Shown here in pieces: positions 19,363 through 28,588 of a stretch of DNA of 38,994 bases (position 1 is the first letter of the stretch; every line of letters begins with the position of its first letter). The translations under genes and the position numbers were made by a program. Origin of the DNA: Alphaproteobacteria bacterium (GTDB lineage Bacteria; Pseudomonadota; Alphaproteobacteria; Rhizobiales; Devosiaceae); contig JAHJOS010000659.1 in the NCBI GenBank assembly GCA_018820005.1, positions 1 to 38,994 on the forward strand, read 5' to 3'. The notes below the pieces were generated by a model, which did no database searches, had not been told where the DNA came from, and saw nothing but the letters and a program-made list of their open reading frames with translations.

Positions 19363-20678
19363 TTGCTGTTTCCTTCTGATTGTCTTGCCCACCAGGTATT
19401 GGCCAAGGGCCTGCCAGCAACAAATGCTGCCCCCCCCAGCTCATCCCCGATCCGCAGGCATTCATTCCATTTCGCCATTCGTTCAGAGCGAGTGAACGAA
19501 CCGACCTTCAATTGTCCGGCATTCAGCCCAACGGCGAGATGGCAGATCGAGACATCTTCGGTCTCACCCGAGCGCGCCGAAACGATAGTCTGGTAATTGC
19601 GGGCCTTGGCGGCGGAAAGACAGGCCAGGGCTTCCGAAACCGTGCCGGCCTGATTGACCTTGATAAGTACGGCGTTGCAGGCGCCCGCCTTGACCGCTGC
19701 GGCCACGAGATCGGCATTGGTCACGAGATAATCGTCACCGATAATCTGGACCTTGCCGCCGAACTCCCGGGTGAATGCCGTCATGCCTTCGATATCATCC
19801 TCGGCGAGCGGATCCTCGATGGAGGCGATCGGGTAATCCTTGATCCAGCGCCCGAGCAGATCGATCATCTGATCGCGATCGAGGTCACGCTCTTCAAGCG
19901 CCAGGCGATAGCGCCCCTTGGTGCCAAACTCCGAGGCCGCGATATCGAGCGAAATGACCACGCGCTCGCCCGGTGTCTCGCCTGCAGCCTCGATGGCACG
20001 CACCAGTGTTTCAAGTGCCTGCTCATTGCTGTCAAAGACTGGCCACCATCCTCCTTCATCTGCGACCCCGACGGAATGCCCCTTGGCCTTCATGAGCGAA
20101 CCGGCCGCACGGTAGATTTCTGATGTGACCTCGAGCACTTCGTCGAAGCTGGCGGCACCGGGGACCATGACCATAAAGTCCTGCACATCGACCCGTCGGC
20201 CGGCATGGGCGCCGCCGCCGAAAATCTGGATCTCCGGAAGAGGTAGCGTTGGCGCCTCACCCGTCAGGTCGGCGACATGCCGCCATAGGGGGACGGCTTT
20301 TGCGGCTGCAGCCGCATGAAGAACGGCAAGTGACGTCGCAACCATGGCGTTCCCGCCCAGTTTCGATTTCAGTGGGGTTCCGTCCAGCGCGATCAGCGCC
20401 GCATCGACTGCGGCCTGATCGTTGGAATCCATGTCTTTGAGACGCGGCGCAATGAGGTCGTTGACGTTTGCGACCGCCCTTCTGACGTCCATTCCTTGCA
20501 GGCCAGTACCACCATCGCGGAGGTCGAGCGCCTCGCGCGTTCCACGCGAAGCACCGGCTGGCGCTATTGCCCGGCCGCTCACTCCGGATGCGGTCTTGAC
20601 CTCGACTTCAACCGTGGGATTGCCGCGACTGTCCCAAACTCTGCGAGCACGAAGCCCGGTTATTGCCGAAGCGTTCAT
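19359..20678 (-). CDS. Enolase (phosphopyruvate hydratase) family paralogue
   Basis: MNASAITGLRARRVWDSRGNPTVEVEV; GGGAHAGRRVDVQDFMVM; VADEGG; SIEDPLAEDD; GDDYLVTN; LIKVNQAGT; VSARSGETED; NAGQLKVGS. Confidence 0.92.
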   Translation of the reverse strand: MNASAITGLRARRVWDSRGNPTVEVEVKTASGVSGRAIAPAGASRGTREALDLRDGGTGLQGMDVRRAVANVNDLIAPRLKDMDSNDQAAVDAALIALDGTPLKSKLGGNAMVATSLAVLHAAAAAKAVPLWRHVADLTGEAPTLPLPEIQIFGGGAHAGRRVDVQDFMVMVPGAASFDEVLEVTSEIYRAAGSLMKAKGHSVGVADEGGWWPVFDSNEQALETLVRAIEAAGETPGERVVISLDIAASEFGTKGRYRLALEERDLDRDQMIDLLGRWIKDYPIASIEDPLAEDDIEGMTAFTREFGGKVQIIGDDYLVTNADLVAAAVKAGACNAVLIKVNQAGTVSEALACLSAAKARNYQTIVSARSGETEDVSICHLAVGLNAGQLKVGSFTRSERMAKWNECLRIGDELGGAAFVAGRPLANTWWARQSEGNSK

Positions 20679-20688
20679 TCTCTGGTCC

Positions 20689-21690
20689 TCATTGCATTCT
20701 GTTCAATAATTCGGAGAGCGTCGCCGGCGGCTGCCCAATCAAGGGAACGGCTTGCGCACGCACGTCTGCCTGCTCCGAAAGGGCAAGATATTCTACCGGC
20801 GATTTTCCATCGACCCGCGCCAGCATCAGCGCGGGTAGCAGGACTGCAAGCCTTTCCTCAAAAGCGCCTGCGGATTCCCAGCGTATCCAACCCTTGTAGG
20901 CGCGCCACATATCCAATACGGCCTGTCGGAGAGGACCTCGGATCTCGGGAACATGGCAGGACTTCAAAAGCAGATGGTTCATACAGAAGGCGACGTCGAA
21001 GACCGGATCACCCATTGTGGCGCATTCGGCATCCAGAATGATCGGCTGTTGGTTTCGCCAAAGGATATTCTTGGGACTGACGTCACCATGAACCAGCGCA
21101 ATCCCGGAAGACTTCTGCTGGTCCGCCAGCGCGATCAGATTTTTGGCGAGGCTTGGATATTGCTCAGCTGTGAACCGCAGATAAGGCTCCAGACGCAAAG
21201 CATCGAAATCCTCGGCATTGGCAAAGGGTGAACGATCGAAGGCCGGCGCAGTTGAAGCTGCATGAATGCGACCGAGCGTATCAGCCACAGAGACCGCGTC
21301 GCCTGCGACAGGCTCGCCCTGCAAAAGGGCGGACTTCCACAAATAGACGTCGGCGCCATCTATGAATTCCATGGCAAAGCCATTTTCGGCGTCGGACCAA
21401 CCATAGAGCGCCGGGACTGCTCCTGGCACGACAGTCCCGGCAAACTCCAGCCAGGCGTATTCAGCACGTCCCCGATGGAGGGGCGCAAACCAGTCAGCCT
21501 GGACCTTGAGCTTCGCCAACGCGAATTTTGCGCAAATCGTGCGGTTGCCGAATGTCACCGCTGCAATGTCGGATGCCACCCCACCGGTCAGGCGACGCAC
21601 CGCCACGACTTCTGACGGGGTAATCAGGCCAAGATCAAGTAGCAGCGCCTGACAATGACGTTCGAATTCAGAGACCACACCAAACTCCAA
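20689..21690 (-). CDS. APH/choline-kinase-fold phosphotransferase (small-molecule kinase)
   Basis: IALVHGDVSPKNILWRNQQPIILDAECATMGDPVFDVAFC (Brenner HGDxxxxN and hDxE motifs); start codon uncertain (TTG 21690 or GTG 21678). Confidence 0.85.
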   Translation of the reverse strand: MEFGVVSEFERHCQALLLDLGLITPSEVVAVRRLTGGVASDIAAVTFGNRTICAKFALAKLKVQADWFAPLHRGRAEYAWLEFAGTVVPGAVPALYGWSDAENGFAMEFIDGADVYLWKSALLQGEPVAGDAVSVADTLGRIHAASTAPAFDRSPFANAEDFDALRLEPYLRFTAEQYPSLAKNLIALADQQKSSGIALVHGDVSPKNILWRNQQPIILDAECATMGDPVFDVAFCMNHLLLKSCHVPEIRGPLRQAVLDMWRAYKGWIRWESAGAFEERLAVLLPALMLARVDGKSPVEYLALSEQADVRAQAVPLIGQPPATLSELLNRMQ

Positions 21691-21723
21691 AGATGTTCAC
21701 GTGAACTGTGCACGTGAACATCT
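21691..21723. promoter_or_regulatory. Probable LacI-family operator
   Basis: AGATGTTCACGTG-aactgtg-CACGTGAACATCT: perfect 13-bp arms with a nested TTCACGTGAA palindrome. Confidence 0.75.
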
Positions 21724-21736
21724 ATCGACTTCATCG

Positions 21737-21748
21737 TTGACATGTCAA
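21737..21748. promoter_or_regulatory. Palindrome TTGACATGTCAA, possible bidirectional -35 element
   Basis: Perfect 12-bp palindrome containing TTGACA on both strands, between divergent genes. Confidence 0.4.
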
Positions 21749-21800
21749 TCCGTACGGCGAAGAATCTACGACACGATTTTACGAACCGAGAGAACCCCCA

Positions 21801-22787
21801 GTGCGCGCCACGATCAAGTCCATCGCAAGAGACCTGAACATTTCCCACATGACGGTCTCGCGCGCCTTGAATGGCAGTCCCAATGTCAGTGAAGAAACGC
21901 GAAAGCTCATTGTAGCTCGCGCCCGCGAGCTGGGGTACGTGAAAAGTTCGGCCGCTAATACGATGCGCGGAGATCGGACAGCCATTGTCGGGTTGCTGCT
22001 GCCCAATATCATCAACGAATTCTATGCGCAGTTCGCCAATACGCTCGCCCTGCTTTGTGCCGAGCATGGGCTCGACGTCGTGATTCATCTGACCAGTGAT
22101 GACAGTGAAAAAGAGCACCAGGCACTCCTGAGACTTCAGGGCTTGCAGGCGGCGGCCGTGATCATGGTACCCACATCCCAGGCCGGTCTGGGCGATTTTC
22201 CCATTCCGCAGTCGATGATGATCATTGATCTAATCCGCACCAGCGAACACCCACAACCAAGCGACCAACTATTGTTGGATGATGGCCCATCCATTGAGGC
22301 GGCGGTCGATCATCTGGTCGCCACCGGCCGGAACAATATCGGCTTTATCGGCGCAGACGCTTCTTTGTCATCCGGACGCGGCCGCTTTGCCGCATTCCGG
22401 TCAGCACTGCAGCGCAACGGCATGGACGTCGATAGGCGGTTGGTGCGCACCGGACAGCCGAGTTTCAACATGGGCCATGACAATGCCGTGTCCCTGTTGG
22501 ACGGCGCAGTCCCGCCTGGGGCGCTTGTTTGTGGCGGCTTCGAAATCTCAAATGGAGCACTTGAAGCCTGCCTCGAGCGTGGCATGCAATTTCCCGAAGG
22601 AATGGCGTTTGTAGGCTACGGTGATCCACCCGCCTATAAATGGATCGCCGGCGGCATCACGACCATCAGCCTTTCGACCGATGATATAGCGCAGCGCGCC
22701 GTCGCCATGATCCTGGATTCGGCTGATGAGCGACCTCACTCAACCGGTCGCTCCCCCACAGCGTTGATCGTGCGAAAGTCGGCATGA
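21801..22787 (+). CDS. LacI family transcriptional regulator
   Basis: ATIKSIARDLNISHMTVSRALNGSPNVSEETRKLIVARARELGYVKSSAANTMRGDRTAIVGLLLPNI; GTG start. Confidence 0.94.
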   Translation: MRATIKSIARDLNISHMTVSRALNGSPNVSEETRKLIVARARELGYVKSSAANTMRGDRTAIVGLLLPNIINEFYAQFANTLALLCAEHGLDVVIHLTSDDSEKEHQALLRLQGLQAAAVIMVPTSQAGLGDFPIPQSMMIIDLIRTSEHPQPSDQLLLDDGPSIEAAVDHLVATGRNNIGFIGADASLSSGRGRFAAFRSALQRNGMDVDRRLVRTGQPSFNMGHDNAVSLLDGAVPPGALVCGGFEISNGALEACLERGMQFPEGMAFVGYGDPPAYKWIAGGITTISLSTDDIAQRAVAMILDSADERPHSTGRSPTALIVRKSA

Positions 22788-22793
22788 GCGGGC

Positions 22794-22835
22794 CTAACTG
22801 CCCTGAGCCCTTCCCTTTGCGCCCAGGGCAGTTAG
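22794..22835 (+). terminator. Stem-loop downstream of the lacI-type gene
   Basis: CTAACTGCCCTG (22794-22805) / CAGGGCAGTTAG (22824-22835): perfect 12-bp arms, 18-nt loop, no T tract. Confidence 0.55.
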
Positions 22836-23497
22836 CGCCTCAGGCTGTGGCGTGATGTCGTTTGCGAATCCAACGGATTCATCGGGAACAGGCAGAGAGC
22901 TCTTTGCAGCGGCCTGCTCGAGGACCCCACAGGGCATCACGGCCCCTCAACCTTCAGTCACTGTCACGCAACGGCTGCTCCACGACGAGGCCTCATGAAT
23001 AGCTCGAACCTGAGTATTACCGGCTGGATTGCGCAACTTTTGCTGATGCGACGCGTTAAGGACCCGACCTTCGGAATCTTTGAGCCATGGTTGAGCGCTC
23101 AGGGCCCGAGATGTTCGAAATGCTTCGAGCATGAACGAGGAGCGAGAGCAAGGTGCGCTTCAACAGTGCCATCAAAGAGATCATAAGCAGTTCCTGCCGA
23201 TCAACTGCGTCATGTCAATTGCAGCTAATCTGAATCTTCCCGATCAGATTTTCACGTTACCTGCCAAACGGGCTCGAAGCGGCCACGTTCGCACGGTGAA
23301 CTGCCAAACGACACCTACACCGCAACCACGCAAGCCGGCTGGTCAGACACCGATGAAATCAACCGCGCCTCTGACAAGACCGGTTTGTGAACAACAATTC
23401 CATCAGGCCCGATGGCGCAAACTGAAGGCTGCCCTCCGCAGCTCGATTTCCAACATGCTGAACGTGCTCCCATTGCCTCCTATAGAACCGTGACGGC

Positions 23498-24253
23498 TCA
23501 GACATTGACCTTGCCGCCATCCACGTTCAGCGTTTGTCCAGTTACGAAGTCACTGTCAGACGTAATCAGATACATCAGCGAACCCAGCAGGTCCTCCGGC
23601 ACCATTTCCCGCTTGATCGAGCGCGACTGGACAGTTGGCGCCCGCGCCGGATCGAAACCCGTGTTGCCTTGGAGCGCTTCGCTTTCGGTCAGCCCCGGCG
23701 CGATGGCGTTGACCTGGATGTTCTTGTCGCCCAGCTCGCGACCATGGCAGCGCGTGAGCGCAATGACTGCGCCTTTTGATGCCGTGTAATGGGACAGACC
23801 GGGAGGCCCGTAATAGAACGTGCCGGACGCGATGTTGACGATCTTTCCGCCTCCGGCGCGCAACATCGCCGGCACCACCGCCTTTGTGGCCTGATGCACG
23901 CCTCTTGCGTTGACCGTCATGACCTTGTCGAATTCATCATTGTCGATCTGCATGAATGGCTTGGGCTCAAGCGCGGCAAAAATCGATGCGTTGTTGACAA
24001 GAATGTTCAGGCTGCCGAATTGCTTTTCAGTTGCCTCAACCATGGCAGCAAGATCGGCGTCCGACGTGATGTTGACGCTCAGACCGATCGCCGAGCCGCC
24101 GTCCCTTTTTATTGCGGCGACTGTTGCATCCGTATCCAAGACATCGGTCACCACGACATTGGCGCCCTCCTGCGCCATGCGTTTCGCCATCACGGCCCCA
24201 ATTCCGCGGGCTGCGCCTGTTATGATTGCGGTTTTGCCTTCAAGACGGGCCAT
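23498..24253 (-). CDS. SDR family oxidoreductase
   Basis: LEGKTAIITGAARGIGAVMAKRMAQEGANVVVTDV; YTASKGAVIALTRCHGRELGDKNIQVNAIAPG. Confidence 0.9.
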   Translation of the reverse strand: MARLEGKTAIITGAARGIGAVMAKRMAQEGANVVVTDVLDTDATVAAIKRDGGSAIGLSVNITSDADLAAMVEATEKQFGSLNILVNNASIFAALEPKPFMQIDNDEFDKVMTVNARGVHQATKAVVPAMLRAGGGKIVNIASGTFYYGPPGLSHYTASKGAVIALTRCHGRELGDKNIQVNAIAPGLTESEALQGNTGFDPARAPTVQSRSIKREMVPEDLLGSLMYLITSDSDFVTGQTLNVDGGKVNV

Positions 24254-24267
24254 TGCTGCCTCCTTGT

Positions 24268-25086
24268 TCAGGTTTCGATTTCCAGAATTCTCGCGACTTC
24301 AGGCCAGCTCGTAGCCCCGTTTTCGAGCAGATCATTGGTCAGGTCTTCAGGCACCCAATCGATCAGGCATTTCCTGAAATTTTGCAGCGCCTCGATCCTG
24401 GCAAACCATTGCTCAACATTGGGCAGCCGACCGTTTTCCCACATGCCGCGCATCGACATCATGGCAAGCCGATTGACGTAGGGGGTCATGGCGATATCGG
24501 CGATGGAGAATTTATTGCCTACCAGCCAGTCATCGCCGCCACTCAGCGCGTCTTCCATCTTCTGCAGATAGCGATCATAGAGCTTCACCTTCTCTGCAGC
24601 ACCGGGAGCCGCGAATCCGTAGCGGGTAAAGCTGTCCTTCTGGCTCTTCCAGTTCGATGTGACGGAGAATGGAGGGGTTGATGCCAGGAAGTCCTTCACC
24701 CCTTGCTCGCCAAGGTTCTTCAACACGGTGTGCCGGTGCGAGCAGACAAAGGTCACTGCGCCGCAGGCTGGATGCAGGTCTTCGTCTACCGCCTTGGTCC
24801 AGTATCTGGCCTGTGCGCGCTCCCACGGGTCAGTCGGATGAACGCTGGTTTCCGGCGCGATATGGTCGAGATATTCGATGATCACCGTGCTGTCGAGGAT
24901 GACCGTTTGGTCATGCACGAGGGTCGGGACCACGCCTTTGGGATTGAGGGCCAGATAGTCCGGGGTGAACTGCTCTCCCTTGAGGATGTCGATATAGACG
25001 CCATCCCAATCGAGCCCTTTTTCAGCCATGGCGAAGCGCACCTTGGCGGCACAAACAGAAGATCCGTGATGATAGAGGGTGAACAT
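24268..25086 (-). CDS. Glutathione S-transferase family protein
   Basis: MFTLYHHGSSVCAAKVRFAMAEKGLDWDGVYIDI; LNPKGVVPTLVHDQTVILDSTVIIEYLD. Confidence 0.88.
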   Translation of the reverse strand: MFTLYHHGSSVCAAKVRFAMAEKGLDWDGVYIDILKGEQFTPDYLALNPKGVVPTLVHDQTVILDSTVIIEYLDHIAPETSVHPTDPWERAQARYWTKAVDEDLHPACGAVTFVCSHRHTVLKNLGEQGVKDFLASTPPFSVTSNWKSQKDSFTRYGFAAPGAAEKVKLYDRYLQKMEDALSGGDDWLVGNKFSIADIAMTPYVNRLAMMSMRGMWENGRLPNVEQWFARIEALQNFRKCLIDWVPEDLTNDLLENGATSWPEVARILEIET

Positions 25087-25188
25087 TCTCGTTTCCTTGG
25101 TTTACGGCCCGAACATTGAGTTCGGCAAATACAGAGCGATCTGGCGAAACAGGAGCAGCAGGGTGATCGCTGCATTTGCTCGCTGCTC

Positions 25189-26628
25189 TTAAAGCTGAAT
25201 GGTCACCCATTTCAGTTCCGTCATCGCCTCCATGTCAGCATCCGTGCCCTCCCGGCCGACGCCGCTTTCACCGTTGCCGCCAAACGGTACATGGGCCTCG
25301 TCATGAATGGTGGGTCCGTTGATGTGGCACATGCCGGCACCGATGTTGCGGGCGAAGTGAAACGCCCGGTCGATGTTCTTGGTGAATATCGCAGAAGACA
25401 GGCCGAACTCCGTATCATTTGCCCGCTCAAGACCCTCTTCGTAGCTGTCGATCGGGTAGATCGAGGTGACAGGCCCGAAGGTTTCGGATCGACAGACAGT
25501 CATCTCTTCGGTCACGCCGGTCATCAGTGTTGGCTGGCAGCGATTGCCCTCCCATCCCCCGCCGGTCACAATCTTCGCACCCTTGGCCACCGCGTCGGCG
25601 ATATGGTCTTTCACCCGCTGCCGCTGCCGCTCCGAAATGATCGGAGCAATGACAGTGGCGGGATCACGCAGATCCCCCATCCCGACCTTCGAAGCAATCA
25701 TGGCAAACCGCTTGACGAATTCATCGAATATCGGCCGCTCGACATAGAAACGGCTGGAGCCGATGCAGGCCTGCCCGCCGAACATGAAGATCGAGCGCGC
25801 CACCAGCGGCATAGCCTTGTCGAGATCGGCATCGGCCATCACAAGCGTTGGACTCTTGCCGCCCAGTTCCAGTGTATTGGGTGTCTTGTTCCTTGCGCAG
25901 ATCTCGCTGATGTGCTGGCCGACGACAGAAGAGCCGGTGAATGTGACGAAATCCACATCCTTGTGGCTGGTCAGGGCATCGCCGATCTCGTGGCCGTAGC
26001 CGGTGACCACGTTGTACGCCCCGTCCGGAAACCCGGCCTCGGCCACGATCGAGGCAAACAGCAGCGACAAATGCGGCGCCATTTCCGAGGGCAGATGGAC
26101 CACCATGTTGCCAACGGCCAGGGCGTTGGCAACGAGCCGGGTCGTCTTGATCAGAGGCACATTGAAGGGCGTGATTACCGCGACCACCCCGAGCGGCTCG
26201 CGGATCGACATCGAGAATTTGCCCGGTGCGTCGGATGGAATGGTTTCGCCCCGCACATTCCGGCACAGGCCGGCGGCGGCACGGACCATGGTCAGGCCCT
26301 TTTCGAATTCGAACATGGCCTTCTGGACCGGCGAGCCGATCTCGTCGATCAGGCAATCGAGCAATTCCGCCTTGCGCGCCTCCATGATTTCGGCGACGCG
26401 CAAAAGCCAGCGCTCGCGGTCCTTGGGCAAGGTTTCCCGATATCCAGCAAACGCGGACTTGCCTACAGCAACAGCCTTGCGCATATCGCCATCTGTTCCC
26501 CTCGCCGCGCGGGCGTAAAGGCTGTCGTCCAGCGGATTGAGCACCTCAAAAGTGGCACCGGTATCGGCATCGATCCACTCGCCACCAATGAAGTGTTTGA
26601 GTGTTTTGACGTCGGGTTTCGTTTTCAT
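25189..26628 (-). CDS. Aldehyde dehydrogenase family protein (aromatic aldehyde DH-like)
   Basis: FIGGEWIDADTGATFEVLNP; VITPFNVPL; FTGSSVVGQHI; LELGGKSPTLVMADADLD; FMFGGQACIGSSRFYV. Confidence 0.92.
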   Translation of the reverse strand: MKTKPDVKTLKHFIGGEWIDADTGATFEVLNPLDDSLYARAARGTDGDMRKAVAVGKSAFAGYRETLPKDRERWLLRVAEIMEARKAELLDCLIDEIGSPVQKAMFEFEKGLTMVRAAAGLCRNVRGETIPSDAPGKFSMSIREPLGVVAVITPFNVPLIKTTRLVANALAVGNMVVHLPSEMAPHLSLLFASIVAEAGFPDGAYNVVTGYGHEIGDALTSHKDVDFVTFTGSSVVGQHISEICARNKTPNTLELGGKSPTLVMADADLDKAMPLVARSIFMFGGQACIGSSRFYVERPIFDEFVKRFAMIASKVGMGDLRDPATVIAPIISERQRQRVKDHIADAVAKGAKIVTGGGWEGNRCQPTLMTGVTEEMTVCRSETFGPVTSIYPIDSYEEGLERANDTEFGLSSAIFTKNIDRAFHFARNIGAGMCHINGPTIHDEAHVPFGGNGESGVGREGTDADMEAMTELKWVTIQL

Positions 26629-26644
26629 GGAACGGCTCCTGCTG

Positions 26645-28006
26645 CTATCCGCCGACGATTGTCTGTGGCAAGAAAAGTGCTATTTGCGGAAAAAGGATGA
26701 GAAGGCCGATCATCGCGGCCATGGCGAACCAGAAGGGCCAGATACCACGGAAGATCTGGCTCATCGGCACTTCGGGCGCGATGGATTTGACGATGAAGAC
26801 ATTGATCCCGACCGGCGGGCTGATCATGCCCATCTCCAGCACGATCACCACGATAATGCCGAACCAGATCAGGTCCCAGTCAAGCCCGATCGCGATCGGG
26901 ATGACAACCGGGATCGTCAGCACCAGCATCGCCATGGATTCCAGGAACATGCCGAGAAACATGTAGGCAAGGATGATGACCATTAGAACACCCAGGTCGC
27001 CGATTGGCAGCGAAGTCAGGATGGTGACCAGATCTGCGGGCAGGCCGGTCAGAGACATGAAGGGAATGAAGACGAACGCGCCGATAATGATCAGAAAAAC
27101 CGTGCCGGTGGCATTCATGGTCTGAATGATCACGTCACGCACCGCCTTGGGCGTCAGCGACCGGCGCCAGAGGGCAACGATGAGTGTGAAGAATGCACCA
27201 ACAGCGGACGCTTCAACCGGCGTGAAAAAACCCGTATACATGCCGCCGATTGTCACCAGGACCACCCCCAGGATCGGCGAAGCACGTCCAAGCGAGGCCC
27301 ACCGTTCTTCCCACCCCGAGATTTTGCCGCAAGGACCTGCCTCGGGCTTGCGTGCGACGACGAGATAGATTGCAGCGATGAACAGAAGCGTCAGAATGAT
27401 GCCCGGGAACACCCCGGCCATGAACAGCCGCCCGATCGATTGCTCGGTCAAAACGGCATAGATGATCATGCCGCCCGATGGCGGGATCAGAAACCCGAGC
27501 GTTCCGCCGGCAGCAACCGATCCGGTGGCCAGACTGTCAGAATACTTGTACCGCTTCATCTCGGGCAGGGCGACGCGGCCCATGGTGACGGCCGACGCCA
27601 GAGACGAGCCGGAAAGCGCGGCAAAGCCCGCACAGGCGGCGATGGTGGCCGAAGCCAGACCACCACGGAAATGGCCCATCCAGCTGTATGCTGCGGCAAA
27701 CAGGTCTTTCGACATTCCCGAAACACCTGCCAAGCTGCCCATCAGCACGAACATCGGGATCACCAGCAGATTGAGGTTGGACGCGGCCTCGAATGTCTCG
27801 CCGGAGAGGTTTGAATAGGCAATGGTCCAGCCTCTGGCCCAAGCCTCGCCAGACGCCATGCCAACGTTGATGAACTGGTTGGCATTGGCGACCACCGTGC
27901 CGATAAAACCGACACCGAGCATCGACAAGGCAACCGGCATCCGCAGCGCCAGCAGGATGAACAGGACCAGGAGGCCCAGAAGACCCAGGAGTGTCATGCT
28001 GATCAT
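26645..28006 (-). CDS. TRAP transporter large permease (DctM family)
   Basis: CAGFAALSGSSLASAVTMGRVALPEMKRYKYSDSLATGSVAAGGTLGFLIPPSGGMIIYAVL. Confidence 0.93.
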   Translation of the reverse strand: MISMTLLGLLGLLVLFILLALRMPVALSMLGVGFIGTVVANANQFINVGMASGEAWARGWTIAYSNLSGETFEAASNLNLLVIPMFVLMGSLAGVSGMSKDLFAAAYSWMGHFRGGLASATIAACAGFAALSGSSLASAVTMGRVALPEMKRYKYSDSLATGSVAAGGTLGFLIPPSGGMIIYAVLTEQSIGRLFMAGVFPGIILTLLFIAAIYLVVARKPEAGPCGKISGWEERWASLGRASPILGVVLVTIGGMYTGFFTPVEASAVGAFFTLIVALWRRSLTPKAVRDVIIQTMNATGTVFLIIIGAFVFIPFMSLTGLPADLVTILTSLPIGDLGVLMVIILAYMFLGMFLESMAMLVLTIPVVIPIAIGLDWDLIWFGIIVVIVLEMGMISPPVGINVFIVKSIAPEVPMSQIFRGIWPFWFAMAAMIGLLILFPQIALFLPQTIVGG

Positions 28007-28542
28007 AGCGGTTCACCGCCCATTCTCAGCATGGCGATCTTTTCGCCGCGCAGCAATTGCCAGATATCGAGAACTACAACCACGGCATAAAGCCCGACCG
28101 AAGCCGAAAGCAGGTAATAGAATGGCTCGTAGGAAATCAGCAGCTGCTGGGTAGTCTCGCCAAAACGCTCAGCACTTTGTCCAGCGTGCCAGAGCCGCCA
28201 GGACATCGCTGCCAGCAGCAGTGTGCAAAGCACTTTGACGAAGATCATCGACCATCTGGCAAATCCGGCCGACATGCGCGATTCCAGCACTTCGATTTCG
28301 ATATGCGCCCCGGTCCGCGCTCCGAGCGGGACAGATAGCGCCACGATCACGACAAGCGCCAGGATCAACAGATCTTCAGCACCGGCGATGGGGCTGTTCA
28401 ACGCCTTGCGCATGATCAGCACGTTCCAGACCGAGAATCCGGTCATGAACGCCAGCGTCGTGCCACCACAGATCAGCGAGACCCAGAGCAATGCCCGGTC
28501 CAGCTGACCGATCAGGCCGGAATTGTTACACTCGTTTGACAT
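28003..28542 (-). CDS. TRAP transporter small permease (DctQ family)
   Basis: AGAEDLLILALVVIVALSVPLGARTGAHIEIEVLESRM; TM pattern; ATG at 28542. Confidence 0.85.
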   Translation of the reverse strand: MSNECNNSGLIGQLDRALLWVSLICGGTTLAFMTGFSVWNVLIMRKALNSPIAGAEDLLILALVVIVALSVPLGARTGAHIEIEVLESRMSAGFARWSMIFVKVLCTLLLAAMSWRLWHAGQSAERFGETTQQLLISYEPFYYLLSASVGLYAVVVVLDIWQLLRGEKIAMLRMGGEPL

Positions 28543-28561
28543 TGGCCCTCCCCCAATGGGA

Positions 28562-28578
28562 CGGGGCGCGAGGCCCCG
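28562..28578 (-). terminator. Short GC-rich hairpin between dctP-type and dctQ-type genes
   Basis: CGGGGC-gcgag-GCCCCG, 6-bp arms, intercistronic. Confidence 0.4.
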
Positions 28579-28588
28579 CACCGTGGAT

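Noticed and set aside
23498-25086. Confident LigD/LigE/LigF beta-etherase assignment
   Set aside because: The GST N-terminus does not match what I recall of LigE or LigF, so only a generic GST call is supported.
25291-26700. 469-aa plus-strand ORF
   Set aside because: Antisense shadow of the aldehyde dehydrogenase; no recognisable domain.
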